DNA from: Glandiceps talaboti
Taxonomy: Eukaryota; Hemichordata; Enteropneusta; Spengelidae
DNA length: 64,000 nt
Direction of reading: 5' to 3'
NCBI RefSeq assembly: GCF_964340395.1
Contig: NC_135562.1
Location: 22,282,218 to 22,346,217 of the forward strand
Position numbers and translations under genes: made by a program. The notes below the pieces were generated by a model, which was not told the DNA's origin, ran no database searches, and saw only the letters and a program-made list of their open reading frames with translations. Positions 25,349 through 40,120 of the stretch are shown in pieces (position 1 is the first letter of the stretch; every line of letters starts with the position of its first letter).

Positions 25349-25375
25349 CTGAAAACACAAAAAAAATGACAATAT

Positions 25376-25640
<265 letters not shown>

Positions 25641-25649
<9 letters not shown>

Positions 25650-25787
25650 GAGGGTAGAAGAAAATCAAGTGTGGTTTTTCGTCTCGTGATGAACATCAGC
25701 ATCTCCTGGCGAGTGATTTACTCACGAAACAGGCTTGTAGAGACGAAAACCCTACTTGATTTTCTTCTACCCTCAACACACACACAC
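25641..25787. repeat. Long imperfect hairpin, about 45-bp arms
   Basis: The left arm (25,641-25,684, TGTG...GAGGGTAGAAGAAAATCAAG...) is the inverted match of the right arm (25,741-25,787). Arms differ at only a few positions, and the loop of about 56 bp holds the hammerhead-like motif. The palindrome is extended on both sides by complementary (TG)n and (CA)n. Confidence 0.85.
25702..25743 (+). ncRNA. Hammerhead-like ribozyme motif with one core substitution
   Basis: Read on the plus strand: UCUC (stem I, 25,702-25,705), CUGGCGA (core, 25,706-25,712), GUGA-loop-UCAC (stem II, 25,713-25,725), GAAA (25,726-25,729), a short stem III, then the cleavage triplet GUA ending at 25,739 and GAGA (25,740-25,743), which pairs with UCUC. 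Stem I has 4 bp and stem II 4 perfect bp placed exactly between core strands. The core is CUGGCGA instead of CUGANGA, so the conserved A6 is G, which should impair cleavage. It is probably a decayed member of the hammerhead family carried by retroelements. Confidence 0.4.
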
Positions 25788-25840
25788 GTCTGCGTGCAGA
25801 CGTATCGAGCACTGTGCTACGGATAAATCTTGCCACTGAC

Positions 25841-25959
<119 letters not shown>

Positions 25960-25979
25960 TTGGTAGTACTGGAACTCTG

Positions 25980-28322
25980 TATACATGATGATTTATAAGA
26001 CATCGGCCACAAATGGATAAAACAACGTGTCTGTTCAGTGAAAGAAATAACTGGGTGTTGATAAGAAAGCTTGTACACGATAATATGAGGTTGTCACTTG
26101 AATGGAGTCTCTATGTACTAAAAGTTTTCAGTTATACAGTAAATATTGACTTTAAACTGCAAATATGGCAACCATTGTCAAATTTGCATATGTCATGAAA
26201 TTAAGTGACGTGCATATATCCCATATGATATGTCATGTGTGTGCCAGGTTGGAATGACATTTGATATTGCATGTCAGAGAAACTGACGTATTAAGGTTAA
26301 CGGAGGGACGGGCGGACGGCAGAGCCAATCGTGATAGTCCCCCTTACGATCAAATGATGAGGGCGACAATCCCTACTATATGCATTCAACTTTTGTAACG
26401 AGATAGAAGGCACTTTTTATGTCAAGGTATACTTTGACAGCATCATTATACTAAGATAGTTGAATTCAGATTTTATGTAAGTGTTTACACTTGAATAACA
26501 CATTCATAAACTCGGCTTGTTCCCGTGACTTTACATACGCTTTAAAAGTATTTGGGTATTTGAATTAACATTTCTTGAAAACTAAAAAGGCATTGGCATG
26601 GAAAACCAGTCGAATATTCCGATTATTAAAATGTACCCATTTTATTTGTGAAAAGTTTTAATGTGAAATGCACTGTTATGGTAGGTAATACTATGTATAC
26701 TATCAACATTCTACCCTAGGACCCACTTAGTTAAAAAGTTGGATTAGTTGTTTACTTGTCGTGAATTACATTTATTATTGATTCTTATTTTGTGTTCTAT
26801 GTTCTTTCCGTTACAAGTTGGAATGCGCGTGCATTCTTATGTGATGTAAGTTTTCCGTTTACTACTAGTTGGAACACTCTTTTATATAAAGTACAGAGTT
26901 CCCAGTGTATCCTACTTTCTTGTATCGTCATTATTATCACTGCTGTATTCGAACCCCTTTCAATTGTGAGTCATCCACATTACTATATCGTGATGTCTTA
27001 TAAAGTAGATGTGTGATACAGAGTTAAATAGCCCATTCTCTGAGTCACAATGATATTCAGCATATGAAAGATTGGGAGGGGGTGTCACCGTGTTTGAAAA
27101 AAAAAATCAGTTATGGGATCATCCTGTTTTTCCTCTAACGTCAGATGCCCCAACATTAGAGGTTTGTTAGCACGATGGAAAAATCTACCAATCCCTCCCC
27201 GGCAGAAAAATCCCTAGCTTTTCATTTACCCTGTTGACTGGGGCAGAGCTAGACAAATAGTAGACTGGACATTTTAAGTTGGATGTTTGGACTTAGGAAT
27301 GCAGAAAGATATATCATATGCCAGTGTGAATGCCATTCCTATGTATTCAAATCAAATATGCCCGCGAGTTAGTGAGTGAGTACAGCGACGTGTTAGGCCA
27401 ACAGGAAGCTATGGAAATCGAGGGGCCCAAAGAAGAAATTTAAAACAACATTTAAAAAAAAATAAATTCGAAATAAAATAATAATTTCCAAAAAAATCAA
27501 AACAAAATTTATGTTTCTGAAGACGAAAAAAGTACAATTTTATATTTCTAATGTCTGGAATGATCCGATTATCAGCACGCCTTTCTATTTGCTGAAAGTT
27601 AAATTATTACGACGTACAGCTGTATTTAAATCCATGACGTCATGTTAGAGATGTATTTAAATCCATGACGTCATGTTAGAGCTTTTAGTTATTGGAACGT
27701 TAATACACCTTTTTTTTAAATCCATGACGCGGTGATTTACGTCTTAATTAAAGTGGGAGATGTCCTTACGATGTCAACGTAAGCAACTAGTACTACTGTT
27801 TGAATACAATTTCAGCCAATAAGCGCTCGTCAATATCTAATGACTATCTACTAATATACACCGTAACAGTAAACTATTGTGTATGATGAATAGATTTATA
27901 TACTATCCTGGTTGTTTGAAATGATTTTCAGATTCCAAAGTCAACCAGTCTCTAGTTTAAATGATGGGGGGGGGGGGGTCCTTAGGCTGCAGGGCCTAGC
28001 CTCACAACTGTAGTTTGTTACTGGGTGGGATATTATAAAGACCGCACGAAAGGTTATAAATAAGATTGCGCCCAGTGAAACCACTCAAAACAATATCTAT
28101 AAACAAGGCAATCATTATTCCAACTTTACATAAATATCAACAATATAATACATTTATTATCCATGTAGATTTAAGCGGGCATGTATAATTTTTAATTGAT
28201 TTTAAAATGATGAATTCTATCATTAACGTCACGTCTATGATTTATGTTTACATAAGGTTGCCTTGGATAAGAACACTAGTTATCTGCAAAATGTAACCAA
28301 ATAGTCAAACAGTGTTACTCAC
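25980..28322. other. GPCR intron (last intron), mostly unique
   Basis: No exon-like segment found. It contains a 31-bp direct duplication at about 27,622-27,683 that carries TGACGTCA at 27,635-27,642 and 27,666-27,673, with a third partial copy at 27,718; a G13 run near 27,967; and a GGACGGGCGGACGG segment near 26,306 followed by a TAGTCCCCCTT word, resembling the tail of a dispersed repeat. Confidence 0.5.
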
Positions 28323-29032
28323 CGGAATACGTCGGGTACGTCTACACAGGAAGGCTGTCTTGAAATGTTTCCTAAAACTTTTATGTAAAAACGAGTAAAT
28401 AACTGGATTAAAGGCACTGTTAGCATGGCCGAGTAATGTAGCAAATGGAAACAGAGAAACTGCAAACTTAACAGTCGGTTGGCTTGTATTTCCATGATGA
28501 AAATCCTTCCAAACTTGCAGTAAGTTGTAGGGAAGCCAGCATACAACGAATAAAACAGCCACAATGAACAGCATCCGGGCAATTTTTCGTCTACCACGCA
28601 AGACGGACGTGGCATAGTATCTGTGACTTCTATTTTGGTGATTGTACGACGATGACTTCGTCGACGAAGCTGTTAGTTTCAATTCTTCTGTGCAAAGGCG
28701 ACGACCAATCAGTGTATAAGTGACAAAGATCATAGTTGACGGTATGACGTAGAGAAAAATAAACAATATCATACCATAGGTAGACGAGGCATCATTTGGC
28801 CAGACTTCAGTACACGAAAATATGTCGATGTTTACAAGTCGATAGTGTTCCACATTCTTGGCGTACAGAATCGGAGATGCAACTGTGACGGCGAAAAACC
28901 AGATTACCAATATTACTTTCCGAATAAGACTGACTTTGGATATCCTGCGAGCTCTCATTGGGTGTTTTATAGCGAGGTAGCGTTCCACACTCATGGCTGT
29001 CATAGTTAGTACGCTTACAGCGACAGAGACAC
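28323..29032 (-). CDS. GPCR gene, middle exon: TM3 to TM7
   Basis: Core exon of a class A (rhodopsin-like) peptide GPCR. It starts after ATAG at 29,033-29,034, its first two bases completing the Gly codon begun at 48,355, and ends at a CCG/GTGAGT donor. Assembled residues 178-414: rest of TM3 ending in ERY (194-196, the DRY equivalent), TM4, extracellular loop 2 with the disulfide Cys251, TM5, a 40-residue basic loop 3, TM6 with CWLPY (342-346), a sequon at 359, and TM7 with NPVIY (386-390) followed by a basic helix 8. TM2-TM3 pattern (HMRNVTNYF, CKL...FFQG) resembles the beta group: orexin/allatotropin, NPFF/QRFP and related peptide receptors. The protein would sit in the plasma membrane and couple to G proteins; the ligand cannot be named from sequence. 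Confidence 0.92.
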
Positions 29033-31980
29033 CTATAAAACATGAACCAAATGTACATTGTTTCAAACATGGCAAGCTCAGCGAATTGCATGTATTTTAA
29101 TCAAACACATACTTGAAAGTACTTAGTAAATATTATAAGTTAATATCTATACCGTATATAGTCGTGGTTGAATAGCATCATAAAACTGCAGAAATATTAA
29201 TACTATGAACATTTCTTTATAAAATTAAAATGGAAAATAACAACAGGTTAAAAATAATTACTTACAAAGGATAACATCATGATAACCTTCAAACTATATA
29301 ATATTGTAGTTGTTATTTTATAAAACATTTTGTAAAGGTCGATATATATGTAAAATCAAAATACATTTAATTGCTTTTAGAAATTGAAAAGAAAATATGG
29401 GTCACCGCACTCATTTTTGTTTAGAAAGGCTGAAAATAGAGCATACAGTTCTGCATAGAAATGAAACTTTAAAAGTGAATGCCACTCCGGGAAATAGACA
29501 TAAACTATCATGGCTTCTGGAGTTATTTCATCATTTTACATCACCTACAATTATTTACGATTTCAGAGGAACGTCAAGTTCATTCTGTGCTTTTGTAGGG
29601 CATCTTTGCTATTATAGGCCATTGCACCATGGGTGTCGATCAGCAGAAATAATTGTTCATGGTTGAACAATGAATATTCATGACTCCTAAGTGCTTATTC
29701 CCTTCAGTGTACAACATCGCATTCATAATTTTGAACTAGCTAAATTTCATCCCAGAACTATTCATCAAAGCTGGTGTCCTGCGTAATGGGCTACAGAACA
29801 AACTTTATCTCAAGGAATGAGGAAGATAACACTTGATTACCTGCCTAATATTGTAATTACAACGCCTACTATTAAAACATGTATTAAGACAGATAAAACA
29901 AAGACACAACATAAATACATAATGCAAATATACAAACAATGTAATACATTTAATTTTCTCTACTAAGTGTACTCTTTAAGGAATGCTTCTTTTTGTAATA
30001 AGTGGTTAGTACTTTTAATCAACTTAACACGTCAATATATTGCACCATAGCGTATACTTCTGGTTTTAAAACTTCCAATGGCGGGATGTGGGATCTGGAT
30101 ACGCGCCTCCCGGACCCCCCCCCCCGGTCGCTCCGCTCTGTCGTTGAAGTAGTTATCACCTATTGTATCATTTTACCTATTTTTACAACTGGTTATATCC
30201 AGAAAAACACACATGTTCAATGGACAGTGTAAATGACGCAGATGAGAAATTTCTGACAGGTATCTGAGTTGCTCTTCGATTCTGATGTACTATAGACGAT
30301 TGCTTATTCTAGTATTATCTCACCATCTTTATTTATGTTTGACATGGGTACAATGACCAGTAGAAATATTCTTATCATTAAATCTCACACTGATGACATT
30401 ATAGTGCCACTTCACCAACTTTCCAGTTAAAATTGGTAAACGTAAACTTCGATTTCTTTTCTTCGTAATTCGCAAATTGTGTTTCTTCAAATTAATGTAA
30501 ATATAAATATTGGAATGTGATCTTCAGAGTCTGGAATTCAACACTCTCTAAATTGTTCTGGGTGACCCTCTTTCCCATCGGACAATGCATACCGTACCCA
30601 CAGCTGTAAATTTTGTGCATTGTCAGGCAGTACTCTGGTTTTGCGTACGATCGAATTTTCTAAGTAGTAGCAGTTTCTTGAGAATGGGTGGTTGACGATA
30701 TGTGACAATATGGACGTTCCTTTTGGTCTGGTTGGGTTGCAGAATATTGCAATGTTTTCTGAGAATTGTAGGGATGTGTGCTTTGGAATATTTCAACAAC
30801 AAGTGGTGTTCTACTCGAACTGAACGTAGTGGCTGTAGTTAGTTGAAGTAATTGGTTTCTATTGATATTTCCAGTTTTACTCATTACTGTTGAGGGTCTT
30901 TGCAATTGTTTTTTTGCGAAGTGTATATCTTTAGCAGTTTGGTCTGTTGGTGAGTGGAACAGATGCTACGATTTGGTAGAAATTGACTCCATTCAATCGC
31001 TAGAAGTATGTGACTGGGATGACAGGACGTAGGAATGTTTAACTGTCTTGTCATTGTAAACTGTGTTTAGTATCACTAATTTAGGAAATAAAATAGGAAG
31101 TGTGGTTTCACTGTATTCCGGTGTGACATGTATTGTAGGTGAACTGAGTTGCAATACAATATTGATAGGATTGTTGAGGCTGGTCAAAACAGTGTTAAAA
31201 CATTATATCTTAAATTCATAATATATTCATGATAATAAAACAGCATTCCTGACCGCATAATTGATTTATATGAAATTTGTATTGGACAGCATTTACTAGT
31301 AATGTACAGTAAAGATGCCCAATATTCTTTGTTAGACTTCAGATTTGCCATGGAAATCTGAGTGTCGCCCACGGCTGATGCAATATCTTTCTCCTTGAAT
31401 AGATATATGTCTGTGGTCTTGCATACTAATTATATCCAGTAGACATTGACGGCCATACATTGAAAATTCAACTATGGCATACATGACAAGTCTATCACAT
31501 TCCTTTAAAGAATGTCGCCCTAACATATTGTACAACCAACTATACACAAAACACTGACATAATTTCACCACTTATATTTTAACATCACACTTAATGGAAG
31601 TTATTCAAAGCTGTTATAATAGTAAGGTTTTGCCAAAACAAGTTAAAGGAAACATAGATTGTGATTAATAGTAAGTATTGCCGAGCCTCCATTTGAATTT
31701 GAATCACGGAAAATACATTAACGTCAACGTGTAATTAGTCTATAGATTCAACATAAGTTAATCATACATTAAGCCTTGCTTTGCAGAAGACGAAAATGTT
31801 AGCAACATTCATTTTGGAACAGTGTCATTATTGATATTCATATATAAATTTATATTTATATAAATTAAACAGCTGTCAAATGCCGAAGTGTCACATGACC
31901 CATTACATAGCCTTAAAAGGGATTTCGATATTGATATGTTGGTAATTTTGAGTATGTGAAAAAAGTGACGAATTAAGTTG
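29033..31980. other. Start of the 19.3-kb GPCR intron, unique sequence
   Basis: AT-rich intronic DNA without supported exons. A 19-bp word GAATGCCACTCCGGGAAAT at 29,477-29,495 recurs inverted at 60,517-60,535, and a GACTCCTAAGTGCTTATTCC word near 29,682 has a diverged relative near 60,308, so a dispersed element fragment is likely. A C13 run lies near 30,115. Nothing else was recognised. Confidence 0.5.
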
Positions 31981-32033
31981 GGTTATGTACAAAGCAATAC
32001 TTTCATTCATATATATATATATACATATATATA

Positions 32034-35000
32034 TGTTGTACTTATACACGTGGATGGTACTTATACATATAGATGGTACTTATACACATAGATGGTACTT
32101 ATATATGTAGATGGTACTCATATATATAGCTGGTACTTATACGTGTAGATTGTATTTACACGTGTAGAAGGTACTTATACATGTATATGGTACTTATACA
32201 CGTGGATGGTACTTATACCTATAGATGGTACTTATACCTATAGATGGTACTTATACATGTAGATGGTACTTATACCTATAGATGGTACTTATACACGTAG
32301 ATGGTACTTATACATGTAGATGGTACTTATACATGTAGATGGTACTTATAGATATAGATGGTACTTATAGAGATAGATGGTACTTATACACGTAGATGGT
32401 ACTTATACATGTAGATGGTACTTATAGATATAGATGGTACTTATACCTATTGATGGTACTTATAGATATAGATGGTACTTATAGAGATAGACGGTACTTA
32501 TACACATAGATGGTACTTATACACATAGATGGTACTTATATATGTAGATGGTACTCATATATATAGCTGGTACTTATACGTGTAGATTGTATTTACACGT
32601 GTAGAAGGTACTTATACATGTATATGGTACTTATACACGTAGATGGTACTTATACCTATAGATGGTACTTATACCTATAGATGGTACTTATACCTATAGA
32701 TGGTACTTATACATATAGATGGTACTTATACACGTAGATGGTACTTATACATGTAGATGGTACTTATACATGTAGATGGTACTTATACATATAGATGGTA
32801 CTTATACATATAGATGGTACTTATACACGTAGATGGTACTTATACATATAGATGGTACTTATACATATAGATGGTACTTATACATGTAGATGGTACTTAT
32901 ACCTATAGATGGTACTTATACCTATAGATGGTACTTATACCTATAGATGGTACTTATACCTATAGATGGTACTTATACCTATAGATGGTACTTATACATA
33001 TAGATGGTACTTATACACGTAGATGGTACTTATACACGTAGATGGTACTTATACATGTAGATGGTACTTATACATATAGATGGTACTTATACATATAGAT
33101 GGTACTTATACCTATAGATGGTACTTATACCTATAGATGGTACTTATACACGTAGATGGTACTTATACATGTAGATGGTACTTATACATGTAGATGGTAC
33201 TTATAGATATAGATGGTACTTATACCTATAGATGGTACTTATACATATAGATGGTACTTATACACGTAGATGGTACTTATACATATAGATGGTACTTATA
33301 CCTATAGATGGTACTTATACATGTAGATGGTACTTATACCTATAGATGGTACTTATACCTATAGATGGTACTTATACATGTAGATGGTACTTATACATGT
33401 AGATGGTACTTATAGATATAGATGGTACTTATACCTATAGATGGTACTTATACATATAGATGGTACTTATACACGTAAATGGTACTTATACATATAGATG
33501 GTACTTATACATGTAGATGGTACTTATACATATAGATGGTACTTATACCTATAGATGGTACTTATACCTATGGATGGTACTTATACCTATAGATGGTACT
33601 TATACCTATAGATGGTACTTATACCTATAGATGGTACTTATACACGTAGATGGTACTTATACACGTAGATGGTACTTATACATGTAGATGGTACTTATAC
33701 ATATAGATGGTACTTATACATATAGATGGTACTTATACATGTAGATGGTACTTATACATATAGATGGTACTTATACACGTAGATGGTACTTATACATGTA
33801 GATGGTACTTATACCTATAGATGGTACTTATACCTATAGATGGTACTTATACCTATAGATGGTACTTATACCTATAGATGGTACTTATACATGTAGATGG
33901 TACTTATACATATAGATGGTACTTATACCTATAGATGGTACTTATACCTATAGATGGTACTTATACCTATAGATGGTACTTATACACGTAGATGGTACTT
34001 ATACACGTAGATGGTACTTATACACGTAGATGGTACTTATACACGTAGATGGTACTTATACATATAGATGGTACTTATACATATAGATGGTACTTATACA
34101 TATAGATGGTACTTATACATGTAGATGGTACTTATACCTATAGATGGTACTTATACCTATAGATGGTACTTATACATGTAGATGGTACTTATACATATAG
34201 ATGGTACTTATACATATAGATGGTACTTATACATGTAGATGGTACTTATACATATAGATGGTACTTATACCTATAGATGGTACTTATACCTATAGATGGT
34301 ACTTATACATGTAGATGGTACTTATACATGTAGATGGTACTTATACCTATAGATGGTACTTATACCTATAGATGGTACTTATACATGTAGATGGTACTTA
34401 TACATGTAGATGGTACTTATACCTATAGATGGTACTTATACCTATAGATGGTACTTATACATGTAGATGGTACTTATACCTATAGATGGTACTTACACCT
34501 ATAGATGGTACTTATACCTATAGATGGTACTTATACCTATAGATGGTACTTATACATGTAGATGGTACTTATACCTATAGATGGTACTTATACCTATAGA
34601 TGGTACTTATACATATAGATGGTACTTATACATGTAGATGGTACTTATACATGTAGATGGTACTTATACATGTAGATGGTACTTATACCTATAGATGGTA
34701 CTTATACATGTAGATGGTACTTATACATGTAGATGGTACTTATACATGTAGATGGTACTTATAGATATAGATGGTACTTATAGAGATAGACGGTACTTAT
34801 ACACGTAGATGGTACTTATACATATAGATGGTACTTATACACGTAGATGGTACTTATACCTATAGATGGTACTTATACCTATAGATGGTACTTATACCTA
34901 TAGATGGTACTTATACCTGTAGATGGTACTTATACCTATAGATGGTACTTATAGATATAGATGGTACTTATAGAGATAGATGGTACTTATACACGTAGAT

Positions 35001-35966
35001 GGTACTTATACATGTAGATGGTACTTATACCTATAGATGGTACTTATAGATATAGATGGTACTTATAGAGATAGACGGTACTTATACCTGTAGATGGTAC
35101 TTATACCTATAGATGGTACTTATACATGTAGATGGCACTTATACATGTAGATGGTACATATACATGTAGATGGTACTTATACCTATAGATGGTACTTATA
35201 CCTATAGATGGTACTTATACCTATAGATGGTACTTATACACGTAGATGGTACTTATACCTATAGATGGTACTTATACATGTAGATGGTACTTATACATGT
35301 AGATGGTACTTATACATGTAGATGGTACTTATACACGTAGATGGTACTTATACCTATAGATGGTACTTATACATGTAGATGGTACTTATACCTATAGATG
35401 GTACTTATACCTATAGATGGTACTTATACCTATAGATGGTACTTATACACGTAGATGGTACTTATACATGTAGATGGTACTTATACATATAGATGGTACT
35501 TATATACGTAGATGGTACTTATACATGTAGATGGTACTTATACATATAGATGGTACTTATACCTATAGATGGTACTTATACATATAGATGGTACTTATAC
35601 ACGTAGATGGTACTTATACATGTAGATGGTACTTATACATGTAGATGGTACTTATACATATAGATGGTACTTATACATATAGATGGTACTTATACATGTA
35701 GATGGTACTTATACATGTAGATGGTACTTATACCTATAGATGGTACTTATACATATAGATGGTACTTATACATATAGATGGTACTTATACATGTAGATGG
35801 TACTTATACATGTAGATGGTACTTATACATGTAGATGGTACTTATACATATAGATGGTACTTATATACGTAGATGGTACTTATACATGTAGATGGTACTT
35901 ATACATGTAGATGGTACTTATACATGTAGATGGTACTTATACATATAGATGGTACTTATACACATA
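32034..35966. repeat. 19-bp minisatellite array (about 207 copies)
   Basis: The unit is TAGATGGTACTTATA plus CATG, CCTA, CACG, CATA or GATA, i.e. a constant 15-bp part and a variable 4-bp part. It begins beside a short (TA)n. The 19-bp period prevents long frames. It lies inside the large GPCR intron and abuts the 30-bp array without a gap. Confidence 0.97.
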
Positions 35967-38465
35967 GACTACATGTGTAGGAATACAATGTAAATACAGT
36001 ACATATGTAGGAATATAATGTAAATACACTACATATGTAGGAATATAATGTAAATACACTACATATGTAGGAATACAATGTAAATACACTACATATGTAG
36101 GAATATAATGTAAATACACTACATATGTAGGCATACTATGTAAATACACTACATGTGTAGGGATACAATGTAAATACACTACATGTCTAGGCATACAATG
36201 CAAATACACTACATGTGTAGGAATGCAATGTAAATACACTACATGTGTAGGAATACAATGTAAATACACTACATGTGTAGGAATATAATGTAAATACACT
36301 ACATATGTAGGAATGCAATGTAAATACAGTACATGTGTAGGCATACAATGTAAATACACTACATGTGTAGGAATGCAATGTAAATACAGTACATGTGTAG
36401 GAATATAATGTAAATACAGTACATGTGTAGGAATATAATGTAAATACACTACATGTGTAGGAATACAATGTAAATACAGTACATGTGTAGGAATATAATG
36501 TAAATACACTACATATGTAGGAATGCAATGTAAATACAGTACATGTGTAGGAATATAATGTAAATACACTACATTTATAGGAATATAATGTAAATACACT
36601 ACATATGTAGGAATGCAATGTAAATACACTACATGTGTAGGAATATAATGTAAATACAGTACATGTGTAGGAATATAATGTAAATACACTACATTTGTAG
36701 GAATATAATGTAAATACACTACATATGTAGGAATGCAATGTAAATACACTACATGTGTAGGAATATAATGTAAATACAGTACATGTGTAGGAATACAATG
36801 TAAATACAGTACATGTGTAGGAATATAATGTAAATACAGTACATGTGTAGGAATCCAATGTAAATACACTACATATGTAGGAATGCAATGTAAATACACT
36901 ACATGTGTAGGAATACAATGTAAATACAGTACATGTGTAGGAATATAATGTAAATACACTACATGTGTAGGAATATAATGTAAATACACTACATGTGTAG
37001 GAATATAATGTAAATACAGTACATGTGTAGGAATATAATGTAAATACAGTACATGTGTAGGAATATAATGTAAATACAGTACATGTGTAGGAATACAATG
37101 TAAATACACTACATATGTAGGAATGCAATGTAAATACAGTACATGTGTAGGAATATAATGTAAATACAGTACATGTGTAGGAATATAATGTAAATACACT
37201 ACATATGTAGGAATACAATGTAAATACAGTACATGTGTAGGAATATAATGTAAATACACTACATGTGTAGGAATACAATGTAAATACACTACATGCGTAG
37301 TAATACAATGTAAATACAGTACATGTGTAGGAATATAATGTAAATACAGTACATGTGTAGGAATATAATGTAAATACACTACATATGTAGGAATACAATG
37401 TAAATACAGTACATGTGTAGGAATATAATGTAAATACACTACATATGTAGGAATACAATGTAAATACAGTACATGTGTAGGAATACAATGTAAATACACT
37501 ACATGTGTAGGAATACAATGTAAATACACTACATGTGTAGGAATACAATGTAAATACACTACATGCGTAGTAATACAATGTAAATACAGTACATGTGTAG
37601 GAATATAATGTAAATACACTACATGTGTAGAAATATAATGTAAATACACTACATGTGTAGGAATATAATGTAAATACACTACATGTGTAGGAATACAATG
37701 TAAATACACTACATATGTAGGAATATAATGTAAATACACTACCTGTGTAGGAATATAATGTAAATACACTACATGTGTAGGAATACAATGTAAATACACT
37801 ACATGTGTAGGAATATAATGTAAATACACTACATGTGTAGGAATGCAATGTAAATACACTACATGTGTAGGAATATAATGTAAATACACTACATGTGTAG
37901 GAATGCAATGTAAATACACTGCATATGTAGGAATACAATGTAAATACACTACCTGTGTAGGAATATAATGTAAATACACTACATGTGTAGGAATACAATG
38001 TAAATACACTACATGTGTAGGAATATAATGTAAATACACTACCTGTGTAGGAATATAATGTAAATACACTACATGTGTAGGAATACAATGTAAATACACT
38101 ACATATGTAGGAATATAATGTAAATACACTACCTGTGTAGGAATATAATGTAAATACACTACATGTGTAGGAATACAATGTAAATACACTACATGTGTAG
38201 GAATATAATGTAAATACACTACATGTGTAGGAATGCAATGTAAATACACTACATGTGTAGGAATATAATGTAAATACACTACATGTGTAGGAATGCAATG
38301 TAAATACACTGCATATGTAGGAATACAATGTAAATACACTACATGTGTAGGAATACAATGTAAATACACTGCATATGTAGGAACACAATGTAAATACACT
38401 ACATGTGTAGGAATGCAATGTAAATACACTACATGTGTAGGAATGCAATGTAAATACACTACATT
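35967..38465. repeat. 30-bp minisatellite array (about 83 copies)
   Basis: The unit contains TACATGTGTAGGAATACAAT then GTAAATACAC/G, with changes at a few sites (ATAT/ATGT, ATAC/ATAT/ATGC). Length is almost invariant, so two minus-strand frames stay open for over 750 codons; they encode 10-residue repeats and are not considered genes. Variant blocks such as ACCTGTGTAG recur at 37,741, 37,951, 38,041 and 38,131. Confidence 0.97.
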
Positions 38466-39120
38466 AGTAGATAGGGAATCTATCACTTTGTGTTTACATT
38501 ACTAGTAGATCCATTAGTAGATAGGGAATCTATCACTTTATGTCTACATTACTAGTAGATCCATTAGTCGATAGGGAATCTATCACTTTATGTTTACATT
38601 GCTAGTAGATCCATTAGTCGATAGGGAATCTATCACTTTATGTTTACATTGCTAGTAGATCCATTAGTCGATAGGGAATCTATCACTTTATGTTTACATT
38701 GCTAGTAGATCCATTAGTCGATAGGGAATCTATCACTTTATGTTTACATTACTAGTAGATCCATTAGTCGATATAAGAGGGAATCTATCACTTTATGTTT
38801 ACATTGCTAGTAGATCCATTAGTCGATATAAGAGGGAATCTATCACTTTATGTTTACATTACTAGTAGATCCATTAGTCGATATAAGAGGGAATCTATCA
38901 CTTTTTGCCTACATTGCTAGTAGATCCATTAGTCGATAGGGAATCTATCACTTTGTGTCTACATTGCTAGTAGATCCATTAGTAGATAGGGAATCTATCA
39001 CTTTATGTTTACATTGCTAGTAGATCCATTAGTCGATAGGGAATCTATCACTTTTGTGTCTACATTGCTAGTAGATCCATTAGTCGATAGGGAATCTATC
39101 ACTTTGTGCCTACATTGCTA
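38463..39120. repeat. 50/56-bp minisatellite array (about 13 copies)
   Basis: The 50-bp unit contains GATAGGGAATCTATCACTTT and CTAGTAGATCCATTAGT; 56-bp forms have an extra ATAAGA-like insertion. GATAG-ggaat-CTATC forms a 5-bp inverted repeat in each unit. It follows the 30-bp array with no spacer. Confidence 0.95.
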
Positions 39121-40120
39121 CCTTGATTAATAACCATCTTTACGGAATGTGAATTTATCAGCTCGTAGACATGAGCATGGTTGAATACAGCATTTATTGA
39201 CAACAAGTAAGACGAATTCGTTGGTAAATTTCATATGCGCAAAATTAGAACTTGGCAAATTCCTTAAAAAGCAATTTCATTACAAGTTTAGCCTTGCTAA
39301 ACTAATTTATGGAAATTTACGATATTAAAAATTATGTGCATGTAGTATAATGTTGAAATAATAAAAATAAAGCTAGGGTTATATTTATACCATGTGTGTT
39401 GTGTACGTTATTAAGACAAGTTTGTATGGTATAGCAATGACATCATTTATTAAACTTCCTAAGTTAGCAGAAATTGTTACAAAATGTCTTTTCATCTAAT
39501 TTGACTTTGGTATTTCTTTCCGCTTGAATGTGCAGTCAATATTTTTGCTACATTTTGAAAGAAAAGTAACACAAGACCCTGCCACCATTCTGGAAAATTG
39601 TGTCCTCACATGATAATTCAGAGAAAACTGGTATCTGACTTGAGGGTTTTTAGCAAATGATTTCCGGTCTGAGCATCTGAATTTATTTTTTTTCAATATT
39701 CGACTCCCGTCTCTATCCTACCCCTGGCAGTTTTGTATCAATTTCATGTATAACTGGTTTTTTCCCTAGTCTGTTTTTTTTCTCCAAATCTATGGATGAA
39801 TTATGTTGCCATGGAAACCTCCACAATATTCCCAGTTCGACTTCGTTTGTCAATTTTCACCATATTTTACTGATTTTATTTTTTACAATATTTATTTGTG
39901 TTAGCACAATCTTATGAATGTTGATGACATCTTTACATGAACTATTACCATTGAAACAAGTAACCCACTGTTTCAACCAATTATTACAATGTAAAAAAGT
40001 TGAAGAATATGTTTGCAAAGTTTAATTGGTGGAATTGGCATGACTTTCCAAATATTTTAGTTCTTACATCAAACGTTTGTTAAGTAATTCTCTTTACCTG
40101 CAATAGCATTTTACCTCATG
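39121..40120. other. Intronic unique sequence
   Basis: Within the large GPCR intron. No exon, RNA or repeat structure was recognised. Confidence 0.5.

Noticed and set aside
30660-31571. Three short minus-strand frames in the large intron (60-81 codons) considered as extra GPCR exons
   Set aside because: The flanking exons join in phase without them, and none has splice-framed edges or receptor-like sequence.
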